A stretch of DNA of 64,000 bases. Source: Hydrogenophilus thiooxidans. GTDB lineage: Bacteria > Pseudomonadota > Gammaproteobacteria > Burkholderiales > Rhodocyclaceae. Within the stretch, counting starts at the first letter, position 1. Every line of letters starts with the position of its first letter. Below, piece by piece: positions 1 through 9,165 of the stretch. The position numbers were made by a program, and so were the translations under genes. Under the pieces are notes generated by a model. That model was not told where the DNA came from, did no database searches, and saw only the letters and a list, made by a program, of their open reading frames with translations. The stretch covers positions 124,001 to 188,000 of the forward strand of contig NZ_JAHLSY010000002.1 in the NCBI RefSeq assembly GCF_019049855.1, given 5' to 3'.

Positions 1-442
1 ATGCAAACCCCCGCAGCGGATCCCATAACGGTGAAGGCAATGGGCACGATTCCACCCATTCACCACCGTCCATCCAGCGCGCGGCTTCGTTTTGACTCAC
101 TGTCAAATGGCGCGGCGTCGGCCAGCTTTCGCCCTCGTCGCAGCGCAGCAACACAAAGAGCATCGGTTGCGGCGCCGTGACGTTGAGATAGATCCCTTCG
201 GCTTCCGCTGGAAAGATTCGCAGTGGCAACGGCCCCATCGCAAAACATTTGCGCCTGGCATCGTCATAGAGCACCGCAACCGTTCGCCCCCCCACTTCCG
301 AGCGCGACGTCCATGAAAGACCTTCTGGCATAGCAACGTGAAACGCGGTCACCTGCCAGCTCCCGTCACTCCACGGTGTCTGACTGGAAACCCATTCGAG
401 CACTACGTAACCCGATAATTCGATCGCTTCCATATTACCCAT
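1..442 (-). CDS. DUF3305 family protein, truncated by window edge
   Basis: The reading frame is open from an ATG at 442 down to base 1, giving 147 complete codons with no stop, so the 3' end lies outside the window. A second ATG lies three codons in. The translation has the look of DUF3305: an N-terminal VLEWVSSQTPWSDGSWQV stretch, a central FVLLRCDEG stretch and a tail with the tryptophan-rich pattern WMDGGEWVE. DUF3305 genes sit beside formate dehydrogenase genes in many proteobacteria. The divergent neighbour here is fdhD, which supports that setting. The molecular role of the family is not established. No clear ribosome binding site precedes either ATG. Confidence 0.7.
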   Translation of the reverse strand, partial: MGNMEAIELSGYVVLEWVSSQTPWSDGSWQVTAFHVAMPEGLSWTSRSEVGGRTVAVLYDDARRKCFAMGPLPLRIFPAEAEGIYLNVTAPQPMLFVLLRCDEGESWPTPRHLTVSQNEAARWMDGGEWVESCPLPSPLWDPLRGFA

Positions 443-496
443 CGTAATCTGAGGCACGTTAGAATGCAAGACCGTCGATTGCGCAAGGAACCAACG

Positions 497-1318
497 ATGC
501 GGAAACCCAAACCCCTTCTGAGCAACGCCCAGATCCCCCTCACCCAGACGATCACCGCCTGGGATGAATCGGGTACGCAACGGGAAATCGCCATCGCCGC
601 GGAGCGCCCCTTGACCGTGTACGTGAACAAACGAGAGCTCGTCACCTTGATGACGCTTGGCGCTGCTCCGGAGGCATTGGTGATCGGCTACTTACGCAAT
701 CAACGGTTGGTCGGTTCGCTCTCCGAGATCACGTCGGTCCAGGTCGACTGGGAGGTCGAAGCGGCAGCGGTCTGGCTTGCGGAGTCTGTCGCACTCGAAT
801 CTGGTCGTCTGCAGCAACGAACCGTCACCACCGGCTGCGGCCAGGGAACCGTTTTCGGGTCGATCATGGAAGCGGTTGACGCCGTGTCCTTACCGAAAAC
901 CGCTCCGATTCACCACGAAACCATCGGCGCGCTCCTTGAAGCAGTGCGTCTGCACCCCACGCTCTACAAGATCGCAGGGGCGATCCACGGTTGCGCCCTC
1001 GTTGCCGTGAACGGAACAGAGGTAGCGATTCGGTATTACGTGGAAGATGTCGGCCGTCACAATGCCGTCGACACGATTGCCGGTTGGATGTGGCTCGACG
1101 ACATTCCAGCGGCAGGTCATGTCTTCTACACCACCGGCCGGTTGACCTCGGAGATGGTGCTCAAAGCGGCGCTCATGGGCATCCCGATCGTCGTCTCACG
1201 ATCTGGGATATCGGCAATGGGATACCACGTTGCCCAACGTCTGGGTATGACGCTGATTGGGCGTGCCACCGGGCAACACTACCTGATCTATACCCACCCC
1301 GAACGAGTGGCGCGATGA
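497..1318 (+). CDS. fdhD: FdhD, sulfurtransferase for formate dehydrogenase
   Basis: A 273-residue FdhD/NarQ protein. In the characterised family FdhD passes sulfur from IscS to the molybdenum cofactor of formate dehydrogenase. I place the start at ATG 497 because AAGGAA lies at 485-490, six bases upstream; a longer frame opens at 464 without such a site. Visible motifs include YLRNQRLVGSL, the cysteine loop VTTGCGQGT and the C-terminal GRHNAVD and VVSRSG stretches. The E. coli protein carries CxxC in the loop; here only the first cysteine remains (CGQG). The divergent DUF3305 gene suggests that a formate dehydrogenase operon continues to the left of the window. Confidence 0.92.
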   Translation: MRKPKPLLSNAQIPLTQTITAWDESGTQREIAIAAERPLTVYVNKRELVTLMTLGAAPEALVIGYLRNQRLVGSLSEITSVQVDWEVEAAAVWLAESVALESGRLQQRTVTTGCGQGTVFGSIMEAVDAVSLPKTAPIHHETIGALLEAVRLHPTLYKIAGAIHGCALVAVNGTEVAIRYYVEDVGRHNAVDTIAGWMWLDDIPAAGHVFYTTGRLTSEMVLKAALMGIPIVVSRSGISAMGYHVAQRLGMTLIGRATGQHYLIYTHPERVAR

Positions 1319-1361
1319 CCCGGTTAGACCGTCACCGCACCTACTGAGAACAGGCGCTTTC

Positions 1362-1622
1362 TCAACTCCCTTCGCGCTCGACATCGCCCAGTTTGGCTTC
1401 GAGCTGCGCAACCCGCTCATGCAGCCGCGCCGTCTCTTGCCGCAAATGGTGGAGACTCTCGCGCAGCGCCTCGAACTCTTCCCGCGTAACCAGCTCCATG
1501 CGCTCAAAGAGCGACGCCATCAAGAGCTTTGCGTTCTTTTCGAAATCGCGCAGCGGACTCGTCTCCGCAAGCTCACGCAATTTTTGCGCCACTTCGTCGA
1601 AAGCCGGGGGTTTCAGGACCAT
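1362..1622 (-). CDS. ubiK: UbiK-like accessory factor for ubiquinone synthesis (BMFP family)
   Basis: A small 86-residue protein of the BMFP/YqiC family, known in E. coli as UbiK, a helper of the aerobic ubiquinone assembly. It has the family shape: an amphipathic N-terminal helix (VAQKLRELAE), the conserved MELVTREEFEALRESL segment and a C-terminal coiled coil of about 30 residues. ATG 1622 is chosen because GAGGA, overlapping the stop codon of the upstream transporter gene, lies at the right spacing; the frame could also open at 1655, but that start has no binding site. It is probably translated with the transporter gene, 11 bases away. Confidence 0.85.
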   Translation of the reverse strand: MVLKPPAFDEVAQKLRELAETSPLRDFEKNAKLLMASLFERMELVTREEFEALRESLHHLRQETARLHERVAQLEAKLGDVEREGS

Positions 1623-1632
1623 CGCTTCATCC

Positions 1633-2913
1633 TCATGGTGTATTTCGATCGCCATTTACTATAGCACGTCGCCACAACAACCCCACCAGCGCCATACCCG
1701 GCAACGCCAGGAGAAAGCAGAGCACGAAAAAATGGGGCCACCCCAGCGCCTCGACGAGCATGCCGGAAAAGGCATTGACGATGCTACGCGGCGCGGCGGC
1801 AAGCGAGGTGAGGAGCGCCAGTTGCGTCGCGGCATACGCGGGGTGGGTCTGCTGCGCGACGAACGCAACGAGCGCCGTGGTCCCCAAACCGGCAGCGAAA
1901 TATTCGGCTGCGATCACCGCCGCCAACGCCGCAAGCCGCACCGCATCGCTTGGCCCGGCATCCAACAACGCCAGTGCCCAATAGCCGAAAATCGTCACCG
2001 CTTGTGCCCAGCCGAACCACCACAACGCAGGGACGATCCCCAAACGGATCATCCAAATCCCGCCCACCAGGCTCCCTGCGATGAGCGGCCAGAGCGCGGC
2101 GTGCTTCGCGATCAGCCCCACTTCGCTGAGCGAAAATCCCATCGCGAGGTAAAATGGCGTGGCGAGCGCGGTTGCCAACGCGTCACCCAATTTGTACGCG
2201 AAGACCACCGCAAGCGTCAGGAACGCAGCCGCATGTCCTTCACGGCGAAAAAACTCGCGAAAGGGTTCGACTACAGCGGCACGCAACGAAGCGGGCGCTG
2301 CCTCCTCGCCATGCGCCAAGGGCACCCGCCAAAGGGCCAAAACCACGCCCGGCAGCAGAAATGCCGCGGTGAACGCAAACACCGCAGGCCACGGCCAATC
2401 TTCAGCCAAAATGAGCGCCAACGAGCCCGGGACGAGTCCCGCCACGCGATACGCATTGACGTGCACCGCGTTGCCAAAACCCAGCTCGGCATCAGATAGG
2501 AGTTCCCGCCGGTAGGCGTCGAGCACGACGTCGAGTGTTGCACTTCCCCAAGCGATCGCAACGAGCAGCGTCACCACAAGCGGCAGCGAAGCCACAGGAT
2601 CGACCTGACCGACGCCTGCGATCGCCGCGGCAACGCCCAGCGAAAGGACCAGTATCCACCCCCGTCGACGCCCCAATCGCGGCCAAAGCGCCCAGCGGTC
2701 GAGCACCGGTGCCCAAAGAAACTTCCACGTGTACGGTAGTTGAATCAGGGAAAGCGCACCGATCGTCGCCAAACTGACCCCCTCTTGCTGCAACCACGCG
2801 GGCACGAGCTGCAGCAGAGTATAAAGCGGCAAACCGGACGCAAAGCCGGTGAGCACACACGGCAAAAAGTGGTCTACAATGCGGCGGATGACATTTGGAG
2901 GGAGATTGACCAT
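1633..2913 (-). CDS. AmpG-like major facilitator superfamily transporter
   Basis: A 426-residue membrane protein with about twelve hydrophobic segments. The N-terminal FASGLPLYTLLQLVPAWL followed by the SLIQLPYTWKFLWAPVLDR loop is typical of AmpG-type permeases, which import anhydro-muropeptides in Enterobacteria. The real substrate cannot be read from sequence. The start at ATG 2913 gives the usual N-terminal length before FASGLPL; a longer frame opens at 3069 but runs antisense through the divergent gene. The start codon overlaps that of the divergent gene (2912), so any promoter lies inside the opposite coding sequence. No clear ribosome binding site is visible. Confidence 0.82.
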   Translation of the reverse strand: MVNLPPNVIRRIVDHFLPCVLTGFASGLPLYTLLQLVPAWLQQEGVSLATIGALSLIQLPYTWKFLWAPVLDRWALWPRLGRRRGWILVLSLGVAAAIAGVGQVDPVASLPLVVTLLVAIAWGSATLDVVLDAYRRELLSDAELGFGNAVHVNAYRVAGLVPGSLALILAEDWPWPAVFAFTAAFLLPGVVLALWRVPLAHGEEAAPASLRAAVVEPFREFFRREGHAAAFLTLAVVFAYKLGDALATALATPFYLAMGFSLSEVGLIAKHAALWPLIAGSLVGGIWMIRLGIVPALWWFGWAQAVTIFGYWALALLDAGPSDAVRLAALAAVIAAEYFAAGLGTTALVAFVAQQTHPAYAATQLALLTSLAAAPRSIVNAFSGMLVEALGWPHFFVLCFLLALPGMALVGLLWRRAIVNGDRNTP

Positions 2914-3229
2914 GAGCACTACCGTCACCGTCCGCTTCGCAGTCGACCGCGAATACACCTTCGATTTGACCGACAATGCCGTTGCGACGTTGGAACCCGA
3001 TGCGGCGCGCAGCTGGCTTGCCCACCAGATGGACGCACTCGAATGCGACATGCCGAACAAGATGGGCAAGATTCTTGCAGCCGATATCGCATTGGCGCTT
3101 GCGCACTGCGCGGGCGAATCGCTCTTTGCCGAAGGTGGCGAATGGGCCCAGTGCTACGCCCAAGCCGTTGCGGCGATTTTCGATCGTCCGGTGGTGTTGG
3201 TAGACGTCGACCAAAACCGCATCGGCTAG
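2912..3229 (+). CDS. Hypothetical protein, 105 residues
   Basis: A small acidic protein I do not recognise. It starts at ATG 2912 behind a strong GGAGGGAG site at 2897-2904, which argues that it is real. It opens with a beta-like stretch (TTVTVRFAVDREYTFDL), continues with an alanine-rich helical middle containing two cysteines, and ends PVVLVDVDQNRIG. There is no signal peptide or membrane segment. It is head to head with the AmpG-like gene and converges on metW. A GC hairpin follows its stop codon. Confidence 0.6.
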   Translation: MSTTVTVRFAVDREYTFDLTDNAVATLEPDAARSWLAHQMDALECDMPNKMGKILAADIALALAHCAGESLFAEGGEWAQCYAQAVAAIFDRPVVLVDVDQNRIG

Positions 3230-3245
3230 CCCCTAAGTGCGCACT

Positions 3246-3277
3246 GCGCGCCCACACTATCGTTCATACGGGCGCGC
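3246..3277. terminator. GC-rich hairpin between convergent genes
   Basis: Perfect 8-bp arms GCGCGCCC (3246-3253) and GGGCGCGC (3270-3277) with a 16-base loop lie between the convergent stops of the 105-residue gene and metW. There is no T-tract, so it is at best a weak bidirectional terminator or an mRNA 3'-end stabiliser. Confidence 0.35.
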
Positions 3278-3280
3278 GGG

Positions 3281-3922
3281 TCAGCGACGCGCCAGCCGCG
3301 CGATTGCGAGTGTCGCCAGAAAATTGAGGTCGGCATCCGGCGGAAGCGGCTGGTGCTGGTCGTCGAACCCCATCCATTCCAAAATTTCGATGTCCAGAAG
3401 ATCGCACAGGGTGGTGAAGTCCGCAACCGTGAAGAAACGGATATTCGGCGTGTTGAACCACTGATGCGGCAAGCTTTCGGAAACCGGCATCCGCCCTTCC
3501 AGGATGCTTTTGCGGTGTTTCCAGAACGCGAAGTTGGGAAAGCTCACCACCGCTTCGCGCCCCACCCGCAGCATCTCGTGCAGGATTCCCTGCGTATTGT
3601 GCATCGCTTGCAGCGCTTGGCTCATGATCACCCGGTCGAAAAAGCCATCTTCGAACCCAGCCAACCCTTGATCGAGGTTGCTCTGGATCACATTGACGCC
3701 ACGGTCCAAACAGGCGATCACGCGATTGACGTCGTTTTCGATACCGTAGCCCACCACCCGCTTGGTTGCGCTCAAATAGGCAAGGAGCGCCCCGTCACCG
3801 CACCCGAGGTCGAGCACCCGCTCTTCCGGTTGAACCCAGCGGGCGATCGCGGCAAGGTCGAAGCGCAACGCCGATTCCGGCTGGGCCGTTTCGTTCGTGG
3901 CAGGGTTCATCACCATACTCAT
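3281..3922 (-). CDS. metW: MetW, methyltransferase-fold partner of MetX
   Basis: A 213-residue MetW protein with the SAM-binding fold: motif I is RVLDLGCGDGALL, followed by GYGIENDVNRVIACLDRGVNV and the family signature NTPNIRFFTVADF. MetW is encoded next to MetX in many proteobacteria and is needed for full methionine synthesis there. The start at 3922 follows AAGGAGG five bases upstream and 11 bases after the metX stop codon, so the two form an operon. No methyl acceptor is established for the family. Confidence 0.93.
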   Translation of the reverse strand: MSMVMNPATNETAQPESALRFDLAAIARWVQPEERVLDLGCGDGALLAYLSATKRVVGYGIENDVNRVIACLDRGVNVIQSNLDQGLAGFEDGFFDRVIMSQALQAMHNTQGILHEMLRVGREAVVSFPNFAFWKHRKSILEGRMPVSESLPHQWFNTPNIRFFTVADFTTLCDLLDIEILEWMGFDDQHQPLPPDADLNFLATLAIARLARR

Positions 3923-3933
3923 CCGCTCCTCCT

Positions 3934-5058
3934 TCAGACCGCCACTTGGTTGAGGTAGGCCCGCACCGCGGCATGATAGTGGGGATGCTCCAAGAGAAAG
4001 GAGTCGTGCCCCGCTTTGCTCTCGATTTCCAGATAACTGACCGGCTTTTCCGAATGGACGAGCGCCGAGACGATCTCGCGGCTGCGCGCCGGCGAAAAGC
4101 GCCAGTCGGTAGAAAAGGAGAGCACGAAGAAACGCGCTTGCGCGCGGGCGAACGCCTGTGCCAGATCCCCACCATATTCGGCCGCTGGGTCGTAGTAGTC
4201 GAGCGCACGCGTCGTCAAGAGATAGGTATTCGCATCGAAATAGCGGGAGAATTTCTCCCCCTGGTACCGCAGATAGGATTCGATCTCGAATTCGACGTCG
4301 TACGAATAGCGAAACGCGCCATGTTTCAACGCCCGCCCAAATTTTTCTGCCATCGCATCGTCGGAAAGATAGGTGATGTGGCCGATCATCCGCGCAAGCA
4401 TCAATCCGCGTTTCGGCACCACCCCGTAACGGTAGTAGTCGCCACCATGGAAATCGGGGTCGGTAAGGATCGCCTGCCGAGCCACTTCGTTGAACGCGAT
4501 GTTCTGGGCAGAAAGCTTCGGTGCGGTGGCGATCGCCAACACGTGCCGAACCCGCTCAGGATACTGCAACGCCCACGAAAGCGCTTGCATCCCACCGAGC
4601 GACCCGCCGATCACCGCCGCGAACTCGCTGATACCCAGACGGTCGGCAAGACGCGCTTGCGCTTCGACCCAATCTTCCACCGTCACGAACGGAAAGCGGG
4701 AACCGTACGGCTCTCCCGTCTCCGGATCGATCGATTTGGGGCCGGTAGACCCGTAACATCCGCCGAGGTTGTTCACCCCGATCACGAAAAATTTCCGGGT
4801 GTCGAGCGGTTTCCCCGGTCCAACGAAATTGTCCCACCAGCCGATGTTCTTCGGGTCGTCTTCGTAGTAACCGGCAACATGGTGCGAACCGGAAAGCGCG
4901 TGGCAAACGAGCACCGCATTCGTTTTCGCTGCGTTGAGTTCGCCGTAGGTCTCATAGACCAGTTCGTAGCGCGGCAACACGCCGCCGCTCTTTAGCCGCA
5001 GCGGTTCGTCGAAGACCATCCGTTGCGGCGACACGACTCCGACCGATCGTACGGCCAT
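3934..5058 (-). CDS. metX: MetX, homoserine O-acyltransferase
   Basis: A 374-residue alpha/beta-hydrolase fold enzyme that acylates homoserine, the first committed step to methionine. The nucleophile motif is [10 protein letters not shown] with Ser at about 153; the catalytic Asp lies in FSTDWRFSP and the His in AGHDSFL near the C-terminus. MetX homologues use either acetyl-CoA or succinyl-CoA; pairing with MetW in Proteobacteria often goes with succinyl-CoA, but I cannot decide from sequence. It is the promoter-proximal gene of metX-metW and is divergent from mtnA, another methionine-cycle gene. Confidence 0.95.
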   Translation of the reverse strand: MAVRSVGVVSPQRMVFDEPLRLKSGGVLPRYELVYETYGELNAAKTNAVLVCHALSGSHHVAGYYEDDPKNIGWWDNFVGPGKPLDTRKFFVIGVNNLGGCYGSTGPKSIDPETGEPYGSRFPFVTVEDWVEAQARLADRLGISEFAAVIGGSLGGMQALSWALQYPERVRHVLAIATAPKLSAQNIAFNEVARQAILTDPDFHGGDYYRYGVVPKRGLMLARMIGHITYLSDDAMAEKFGRALKHGAFRYSYDVEFEIESYLRYQGEKFSRYFDANTYLLTTRALDYYDPAAEYGGDLAQAFARAQARFFVLSFSTDWRFSPARSREIVSALVHSEKPVSYLEIESKAGHDSFLLEHPHYHAAVRAYLNQVAV

Positions 5059-5122
5059 CCTTTCTCCCCTGTTTGCCGAAAGGAGCGCAAACCCACCCAG
5101 AAGTCAAACATTGTAAGGAAGT

Positions 5123-5150
5123 TTGCCGCGGTTGCAAAGGGACGTACAAT
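5123..5150 (+). promoter_or_regulatory. Candidate sigma70 promoter of mtnA
   Basis: TTGCCG at 5123-5128 and TACAAT at 5145-5150 are separated by 16 bases. The -10 matches five of six consensus bases and the -35 four of six. Transcription would start near 5157, about 20-30 bases before the candidate mtnA starts. Confidence 0.5.
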
Positions 5151-5174
5151 ACAATTCCGGCCGGCTGAGTATTC

Positions 5175-6263
5175 GTGAGCGCTCGAATGACCGCAACTGT
5201 CACGCTTCCGCCCTATGCCACGATCCGTCGCGACCGCGATACCGTTGTGATCCTCGACCAGCGCGAACTCCCGTTCGCTGTGCGCTTTCGGACGCTGCGT
5301 ACGCTCGAAGATGCCGCCGACGCGATCCGCACGATGGCGGTACGCGGCGCCCCCCTCATCGGGGTCACCGCCGCTTTTGGCGTCGCGTTGGCGATGCAGC
5401 GTGACGCGAGTGACGCGGCGCTCGATGATGCGATCACCACCCTTGCCGCCACCCGCCCCACCGCGGTGAATCTCCATTGGGCGCTTGCGCAGATGCGGGC
5501 GGTGCTCGCGCCGCTTGTGCCTGCCGAACGCGCCGAAGCGGCGTGGGAGACCGCCGAGCGGCTGCAGAGCGAAGACGCTACGCTCTGCCACGCGATTGGC
5601 GAAACCGGGTTGCCGTGGCTACAAGCCGCGGCGAAAGCGCGGGCAGGAGCACCCGTACGGGTATTGACCCACTGCAACGCCGGTTGGGTGGCAACCTGCG
5701 GGATTGGCACTGCGCTCGCCCCAGTCTATCTGGCGCACCAAGCCGGTATCGCGATCGAAGTCTGGGCCAGCGAAACACGGCCGCGCAATCAGGGGTTGCT
5801 CACCGCATGGGAACTGTCCGCAGCTGGCATTCCTGCGAAGGTGGTCACCGATAATGCAGCCGCGTGGTTACTTGCGAACGGCGCGGTGGACTTGGTGATC
5901 GTCGGAGCCGATCGCATCGCCGCCAACGGCGACGTCGCCAACAAGGTGGGCACCGCGCTCAAAGCATTCGCCGCGCACGCCTACGGCATCCCCTTCTTGG
6001 TGGCTGCGCCCACGAGCACGTTCGACCCCGATTGTCCCCACGGTGGCGCGATCCCGATCGAGGATCGGGGCAGCGACGAACTCACCCACGCGGTGGTTCG
6101 GGCTGCAAACGGCGTCATGCGGCTGCCCACACTGCCCGACGGTATCGGTATTGGTCCCAACCCAGCGTTCGACGTCACCCCCGCCCGCTTCGTCACCGCG
6201 ATCCTCACCGAACGCGGTGCAATTGCGCCGCCGCTTGCGGGACCGTGGTGCCGGAGCCACTAA
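5175..6263 (+). CDS. mtnA: MtnA, methylthioribose-1-phosphate isomerase
   Basis: A 362-residue protein of the eIF2B-like aldose-ketose isomerase family that turns 5-methylthioribose-1-phosphate into the ribulose form in methionine salvage. Family motifs are intact: RGAPLIGVTAAFGVAL, the catalytic Cys in THCNAG (about residue 167), the catalytic Asp in VGADRIAANGD (about 246) and NKVGT. The frame opens at GTG 5175; an ATG four codons later (5187) is an equally good start and neither has a strong ribosome binding site. It converges on ftsH with six bases between stops. Confidence 0.93.
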   Translation: MSARMTATVTLPPYATIRRDRDTVVILDQRELPFAVRFRTLRTLEDAADAIRTMAVRGAPLIGVTAAFGVALAMQRDASDAALDDAITTLAATRPTAVNLHWALAQMRAVLAPLVPAERAEAAWETAERLQSEDATLCHAIGETGLPWLQAAAKARAGAPVRVLTHCNAGWVATCGIGTALAPVYLAHQAGIAIEVWASETRPRNQGLLTAWELSAAGIPAKVVTDNAAAWLLANGAVDLVIVGADRIAANGDVANKVGTALKAFAAHAYGIPFLVAAPTSTFDPDCPHGGAIPIEDRGSDELTHAVVRAANGVMRLPTLPDGIGIGPNPAFDVTPARFVTAILTERGAIAPPLAGPWCRSH

Positions 6264-6269
6264 CAACCG

Positions 6270-8165
6270 TCACACTTCGTTCGGCATCCCATCGGTCGGC
6301 GCCGCCAGAGCGCCCTCTGTGCGCTTACCACCCTGGACACAGGGAGGCTGGACGAGGTCGCGCAAAAGCGCTTCCACCTCTGGCTCTTCGAGCGTCTCTT
6401 TCTCAAGGAGCGCTTGCGCCGCGGCTTCGAGCGCATCACGGTTGGCGCGCAAGATTTCCAGTGAACAGGCAAATGCGGTCATCACGATTCGCCGCACCGC
6501 GGCGTCGATCTGCTCGCGCACCCGTTCTGATACCGCCGCAAGCGCTTGATCCGCTGGCACCGCCCCCTCCAGGAAGCGGGGGCGCTGCGTTTCGAACGCC
6601 ACGAACCCCAACGTCTCATCCATCCCGTAACGCGTCACCATATCGCGCGCAATCTGGGTAGCCCGGGCGAGATCGTCTGCCGCGCCGGTCGAGAGGTGGC
6701 CAAAAACCAACACTTCGGCGGCGCGCCCGCCCAGAAGCACCATGATTTTGCGCTCGAGCTCTTCGCGCGTCAGGAGATACCGATCCTCAGAGGGGCGCTG
6801 CAGGGTATAACCGAGCGCACCTACCCCGCGCGGCACGATCGAAATTTTGTGCACCGGGTCGGTACCCGGCAATGCGCGGGCAACCAGCGCGTGGCCGATC
6901 TCGTGGTACGCCACCACTTGGCGTTCGCGCGCATCGAGCGTGCGACTCTTGCGCTCGGCGCCTGCCACCAACCGTTCGAACGCTGCGGTGAAATCGCTCA
7001 TCGTCACCGCATCGGCTTTGCGGCGCGTGGCTTGGATCGCCGCTTCGTTGACGAGGTTCGCAAGATCGGCGCCCGCAAAACCGGTGGTCATCGCTGCGAC
7101 CTTATCGAGATCGACGTCGGGCGCCAAGCGGATTTTCTTCGCATGCACCTTCAAGATCGCCAAGCGGCCCGCTTTATCCGGGCGGTCGACCACCACTTGC
7201 CGATCGAAACGGCCTGCACGAAGCAGCGCCGGGTCGAGAATCTCTGGCCGGTTGGTCGCAGCGAGCACGACGATCCCCGCGGAAGTGTCGAACCCGTCCA
7301 TCTCGACGAGCAGCTGGTTGAGCGTCTGTTCTTTTTCGTCGTGACCACCCAACCCGGGAAAGGCGCCACGCGCCCGCCCCAACGCATCGAGTTCATCGAT
7401 GAAGATGATGCACGGCGCGTGCTGCCGCGCTTGCTCGAACAGGTCGCGCACCCGCGCGGCCCCCACCCCGACGAACATTTCGACGAACTCCGACCCGGAA
7501 ATCGAAAAGAAGGGGACCCCGGCTTCTCCTGCCACCGCTTTCGCGAGCAGCGTCTTCCCGGTACCCGGAGGGCCGACCAGCAGCACCCCCTTGGGCATCC
7601 GCGCACCCAGCCGGGTGTATTCCTGCGGATTCTTGAGAAACTCGACGACCTCTTGCAGTTCGGCTTTCGCTTCATCGACCCCGGCAACGTCGTCGAAAGT
7701 GACCCCGGTCGCCTTTTCGACATAGACCTTGGCGCGGCTCTTGCCGATAGTCATGAACCCGCCCATTCCTTGACGATCGAGGAAGCGGCGAAAGAGAAAA
7801 TACCAGACGGCGAAGAAGACCAGAACCGGGACGACCCACGACAAGAGATCGCGGAACAAGGTGTTTTCCAGCCTCCGGGTATAGGTCACCCCATACTTCT
7901 CCAACCGCTCGGCAAGCTGGGGTTCGACGAGCGTCGCAACCAACGCGCGTTTATTCCCTTCCGGTTGCTTCAAGATACCGGTCACCGTGCGCTCGCCGAT
8001 CACCACCTCCGCCACGCGCCCGTCGGCCAAGGCGCGCTCGAATTCGGAGTAAGGAACCGGTTCGACCTGACTTGCTGCTTGCCATTGGCTTTGGAAGAGC
8101 AGCAGCAGCGCAATCGCGATCAACCAGTAACCGACGTTGAGGTTCTGCTTTTGTTGCTCGTTCAT
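6270..8165 (-). CDS. ftsH: FtsH-type ATP-dependent zinc metalloprotease
   Basis: A 631-residue membrane-bound AAA protease that degrades misfolded membrane and regulatory proteins. Membrane segments lie at about 11-28 and 107-126 with a short periplasmic domain between. The AAA module has Walker A GPPGTGKT (198-205), Walker B IIFIDELD (253-260) and the SRH with [18 protein letters not shown]. The zinc site is HEIGH (421-425), with a third ligand Asp in GAADDLARA (about 497). HEIGH instead of the common HEAGH is mildly unusual. The start at 8165 has AAGGGG upstream. Because it sits beside small heat-shock and HtrA genes rather than rlmE or folP, it may be a second, stress-dedicated FtsH. Confidence 0.95.
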   Translation of the reverse strand: MNEQQKQNLNVGYWLIAIALLLLFQSQWQAASQVEPVPYSEFERALADGRVAEVVIGERTVTGILKQPEGNKRALVATLVEPQLAERLEKYGVTYTRRLENTLFRDLLSWVVPVLVFFAVWYFLFRRFLDRQGMGGFMTIGKSRAKVYVEKATGVTFDDVAGVDEAKAELQEVVEFLKNPQEYTRLGARMPKGVLLVGPPGTGKTLLAKAVAGEAGVPFFSISGSEFVEMFVGVGAARVRDLFEQARQHAPCIIFIDELDALGRARGAFPGLGGHDEKEQTLNQLLVEMDGFDTSAGIVVLAATNRPEILDPALLRAGRFDRQVVVDRPDKAGRLAILKVHAKKIRLAPDVDLDKVAAMTTGFAGADLANLVNEAAIQATRRKADAVTMSDFTAAFERLVAGAERKSRTLDARERQVVAYHEIGHALVARALPGTDPVHKISIVPRGVGALGYTLQRPSEDRYLLTREELERKIMVLLGGRAAEVLVFGHLSTGAADDLARATQIARDMVTRYGMDETLGFVAFETQRPRFLEGAVPADQALAAVSERVREQIDAAVRRIVMTAFACSLEILRANRDALEAAAQALLEKETLEEPEVEALLRDLVQPPCVQGGKRTEGALAAPTDGMPNEV

Positions 8166-8173
8166 CGCTACCC

Positions 8174-8200
8174 CTTGAAAAGATGAGCTGAGCCCCTATT
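8174..8200 (+). promoter_or_regulatory. Sigma32-type heat-shock promoter of the hsp20 pair
   Basis: CTTGAAA at 8174-8180 matches the sigma32 -35 consensus exactly; CCCCTATT at 8193-8200 resembles the CCCCATNT -10, with a 12-base spacer. The start would be near 8207, 30 bases before the first hsp20 ATG. An rpoH gene is present in this window. Confidence 0.7.
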
Positions 8201-8236
8201 ATGCCCAATATCGCACAGTAAAAAAGGAGTGTCGCG

Positions 8237-8677
8237 ATGATGAGCCTTCTGCGTTTTCCTTCGCATGTTTTCGAAGAGTTTGAGCGGCTGCAGCGCGATT
8301 TGGAACAGGCGCTCGCCGGTTGGCCTTTGTCGCTCCGCGAAGCAAGCGGGGTGCCGCTTTTTCCGGCGGTCAATGTCGGCCGGACGAACGATGCGATCTT
8401 CGTCTACGCGTTTGTCCCGGGTGTCGACCCCAACGCGCTCGAGGTGACGTTGGAGCAAGGCGTATTGACGATCGCGGGCGAACGCGGCCCGTGGCAGCCG
8501 AAAGCGAAAGAGACGATCTACGCGCACGAGCGTTTCAGCGGCAAATTCAAACGGACGCTGACCTTGCCGGAAGATGTCGACCCCGACCAGGTCGAAGCGA
8601 AATACCGCGACGGAGTGTTGACCATCCGCATCGGCCGCAAAGCGCACCTGATGCCGCGTCGCATCGCGGTGCAGTGA
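8237..8677 (+). CDS. Small heat-shock protein, Hsp20 family (first copy)
   Basis: A 146-residue small heat-shock protein that should bind unfolding proteins as an oligomer in the cytoplasm. The alpha-crystallin domain covers about residues 42-135, with NDAIFVYAFVPGVDPNALEV, the GVLTIAGER turn and the closing YRDGVLTIRIGR. The N-terminal arm carries the typical FEEFERLQRDLEQ helix. The C-terminal tail is short and lacks a clear IxI motif. The start at 8237 follows AAGGAG at 8224-8229. It is the first gene behind the sigma32-type promoter and lies 37 bases before the second copy. Confidence 0.93.
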   Translation: MMSLLRFPSHVFEEFERLQRDLEQALAGWPLSLREASGVPLFPAVNVGRTNDAIFVYAFVPGVDPNALEVTLEQGVLTIAGERGPWQPKAKETIYAHERFSGKFKRTLTLPEDVDPDQVEAKYRDGVLTIRIGRKAHLMPRRIAVQ

Positions 8678-8714
8678 GATTCGCCCGAATGTGCCTATCG
8701 AGAAGGAGGTAACG

Positions 8715-9128
8715 ATGACCACGCCAACCGAACGGACAGTTCCGACGACCGCACGAAACCCGCAGCAAACCCCGGAACCGCGCCAAGCGGAGAAAGTCAC
8801 TGTGACACCCCCGCGTGTCGATATCGTCGAAGACGAGACAGGGATCACCTTGTGGGCCGATCTGCCTGGTGTCAGCAAAGAGGCGTTGGAGGTGAAAATC
8901 GAAGGTGAAACGCTGACGATCGAAGGCAGCGTCTCCTTGCCCACCCCAGAAGGGCTGGAGCCGCTCTATGCCGAAGTGCGCACCCCCCGGTTCGCGCGAC
9001 AATTCACCCTGTCGCGTGAACTCGATCCGGAAGGGATCGAAGCCAAACTGCAAGACGGGGTTTTGCAGCTTCGTATTCCCAAACGGCAACACGCCCAGCC
9101 ACGGCGGATCGCGGTCCAGGTTGCCTGA
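8715..9128 (+). CDS. Small heat-shock protein, Hsp20 family (second copy)
   Basis: A 137-residue small heat-shock protein. Its N-terminal arm is polar and proline/threonine-rich, unlike the amphipathic arm of the first copy, which suggests that the two differ in client binding or mix into hetero-oligomers (inference). The alpha-crystallin domain spans about 35-132: DETGITLWADLPGVSKEALEV, GETLTIEGS and LQDGVLQLRIPKR. The start is ATG 8715, six bases after AAGGAGG; an upstream start at 8691 has no such site. It is probably co-transcribed with the first copy. Confidence 0.92.
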   Translation: MTTPTERTVPTTARNPQQTPEPRQAEKVTVTPPRVDIVEDETGITLWADLPGVSKEALEVKIEGETLTIEGSVSLPTPEGLEPLYAEVRTPRFARQFTLSRELDPEGIEAKLQDGVLQLRIPKRQHAQPRRIAVQVA

Positions 9129-9135
9129 TTCCCTC

Positions 9136-9165
9136 TGGACGCACAGGAACCGTCGCTGCTACAAT
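9136..9165 (+). promoter_or_regulatory. Candidate sigma70 promoter of the HtrA gene
   Basis: TGGACG (9136-9141) and TACAAT (9160-9165) are 18 bases apart. The predicted start, about 9172, falls inside the left arm of the inverted repeat at 9166-9197. Confidence 0.45.

Noticed and set aside
6546-8186. 546-codon plus-strand open frame
   Set aside because: Antisense shadow of ftsH, whose motifs are complete.
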